Assembly (NCBI RefSeq): GCF_019645835.1
Contig: NZ_CP080998.1
Span: forward strand, 4,402,001-4,466,000
From: Mycolicibacterium holsaticum DSM 44478 = JCM 12374
GTDB taxonomy: Bacteria > Actinomycetota > Actinomycetes > Mycobacteriales > Mycobacteriaceae
Direction of reading: 5' to 3'
DNA length: 64,000 nt
A model generated the notes under the pieces. It saw only the letters and a program-made list of their open reading frames with translations, searched no databases and was not told the origin of the DNA. Both the position numbers and the translations under genes were made by a program. Of this stretch, positions 62,983 through 64,000 are shown in pieces; positions within the stretch are counted from its first letter, which is position 1; each line of letters starts with the position of its first letter.

Positions 62983-64000
62983 TGGACCGGGCACTCGAGG
63001 CATGGTTGTCGACGTTGGAGACGGTGCGCCGCAACCGGTTTGCGCTGTCGGGGTGGTCGCTTGCCGTGATCTTCGTCGTCAGCGTCGCCTACCTGACGTT
63101 CGGTGCGCTGCGGATCAACCCGGCCCGCTCCACCATCGAGGTGCGGGTTCCGCTGACCGAATCGGGTGGGCTGCTGCCGCAGCAGGACGTCACCGTGCGC
63201 GGTGTGCCGGTCGGACGGGTCAAATCGGTTGTGCTGGCCGACGGCGGGGTGACCGCAGTCGCCTCGATCGACGCGCGGACGAACATCCCGGTCGACAGCA
63301 CGGTGCGAGTGTCGGGGTTGTCCGCGGCCGGTGAGCAGTACCTCGACTTTCGGCCGGCCACCGACCGCGGCCCGTATCTGACCGACGGCAGCGTGGTCGA
63401 CCCGGACCGCACGTCAGTGCCGGTGACGTTGGCCCAGGCGCTGGCCAACGCGAACGGCGCACTGGCACAGGTGGATCCGGAGAAGCTGGCGGTCATCCGC
63501 CGCGAACTCGGCGTCAGCGTGAAGGGCCCCGAGAAGCTGGCCGACATCCTCGACGGTGGAACGTTTCTCATTTCCGCGTTGGACGGGGTGCTCCCGGAGA
63601 CGGTGAGCCTGCTGTCCACCAGCCGGGTGGTTTTCGACACGATGGTCGACGTCGACCCGGGGCTGGCCGCGACCGGGCAGAGCCTGGGCTCGCTGTTCGC
63701 CGGGATGGCCCGGATGGACAGCGGATTTCGCACCCTGGTCGCGCGCGCCCCCGACAACCTTGAGGGCATCGACAACCTTTTCGCCGACAACTCCGAGACC
63801 ATGGTGCGGCTGCTGGGCAACCTGGCCACCGTCGCCGAACTGTCGTATGTGCGGGTGCCTGCGTTGAACGCGTTGTTCCCCGACCCCGCCGTGCGCGGTT
63901 CGGTGCTGGAGAACCTGCTGACGGTCTTTCACGACGGCGCGGTCTGGGGAATCGGCGATATGTACCCGCGCTACGCGTGCGATTACCAGGTGCCGCGCCA
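62982..64000 (+). CDS. mceF: Mce-family protein MceF (3' end cut by window edge)
   Basis: The frame runs from ATG 62982 to the window end, giving 339 complete codons. An anchor (SGWSLAVIFVVSVAYLTFGA) precedes the MCE domain (VRVPLTESGGLLPQQDVTVR, GVPVGRVKSVVLADGG) and a helical region. MceF normally ends the six-gene set. The missing part is the C-terminal tail, so its length cannot be given. Confidence 0.92.
   Translation, partial: MDRALEAWLSTLETVRRNRFALSGWSLAVIFVVSVAYLTFGALRINPARSTIEVRVPLTESGGLLPQQDVTVRGVPVGRVKSVVLADGGVTAVASIDARTNIPVDSTVRVSGLSAAGEQYLDFRPATDRGPYLTDGSVVDPDRTSVPVTLAQALANANGALAQVDPEKLAVIRRELGVSVKGPEKLADILDGGTFLISALDGVLPETVSLLSTSRVVFDTMVDVDPGLAATGQSLGSLFAGMARMDSGFRTLVARAPDNLEGIDNLFADNSETMVRLLGNLATVAELSYVRVPALNALFPDPAVRGSVLENLLTVFHDGAVWGIGDMYPRYACDYQVPR

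Overview
This window is a high-GC actinobacterial chromosome segment, almost certainly Mycobacterium/Mycolicibacterium. The evidence is the rpoB-rpoC and rpsL-rpsG-fusA-tuf clusters, a mycofactocin cluster (mftA/B/C with mftR), an Mce lipid-import operon with its ATPase MceG/Mkl, a cutinase, DUF3558 and DUF3060 envelope proteins, F420 and FadD/FadE enzymes, and frequent GTG starts with 4-bp ATGA/GTGA overlaps. From memory, gene order follows M. tuberculosis Rv0655-Rv0693 read in reverse, with accessory blocks inserted.

Layout. 1-2.3 kb: mycofactocin genes mftC (cut by the window edge), mftB and the 30-residue precursor mftA, divergent from the TetR regulator mftR. 2.3-5.8 kb: malic enzyme, then an ECF sigma factor coupled to a three-domain VOC protein with an anti-sigma-like N-terminus. 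5.9-8.1 kb: ferredoxin reductase and a mycofactocin-type SDR. 8.1-10.2 kb: a decaying arginine-deiminase operon, with an arcA pseudogene carrying three deletions and a chimeric NhaC/ArcD antiporter. 10.3-12.2 kb: SHOCT membrane protein and cutinase. 12.2-19.5 kb: a TetR repressor divergent from a tightly coupled seven-gene acyl-CoA catabolic operon (SDR, crotonase, DUF35, thiolase-like, FadD, FadE, alpha/beta hydrolase). Its thiolase homologue has Ser in place of the nucleophilic Cys. Together with its DUF35 partner this suggests an Ltp2-type retro-aldolase and makes it the best candidate here for an undescribed pathway.

19.6-24.0 kb: tuf, fusA, rpsG, rpsL (minus strand). 24.3-27 kb: TetR, two DUF3558 lipoproteins, two DUF3060 proteins. 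27-31 kb: fadE8-echA4-PaaX-like regulator-echA5. 31-33 kb: a tiny hydrophobic ORF, PAP2 phosphatase, endonuclease IV. 33.3-38.0 kb: an accessory block (TetR, FAD monooxygenase, quinone reductase-like protein, Ddn-like F420 protein, BrkB) flanked by two related ~62-bp elements in opposite orientation. 38.1-45.6 kb: rpoC and rpoB with drug-sensitive-type sequences. 46-50 kb: two tandem secreted alpha/beta hydrolases with long acidic N-terminal regions. 49.9-51.9 kb: CynX-type MFS transporter divergent from a FadR-type regulator. 52.1-53.9 kb: FadE5-like acyl-CoA dehydrogenase.

54-64 kb: mceG divergent from yrbEA-yrbEB-mceA-B-C-D-E-F, with mceF cut by the window end. MceG powers the YrbE permease pair and MceA-F form the cell-wall lipid conduit. 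With the FadE, Ech and FadD proteins nearby, the window is strongly biased to lipid uptake and acyl-CoA catabolism. No tRNA, rRNA, CRISPR array or insertion sequence was recognised.
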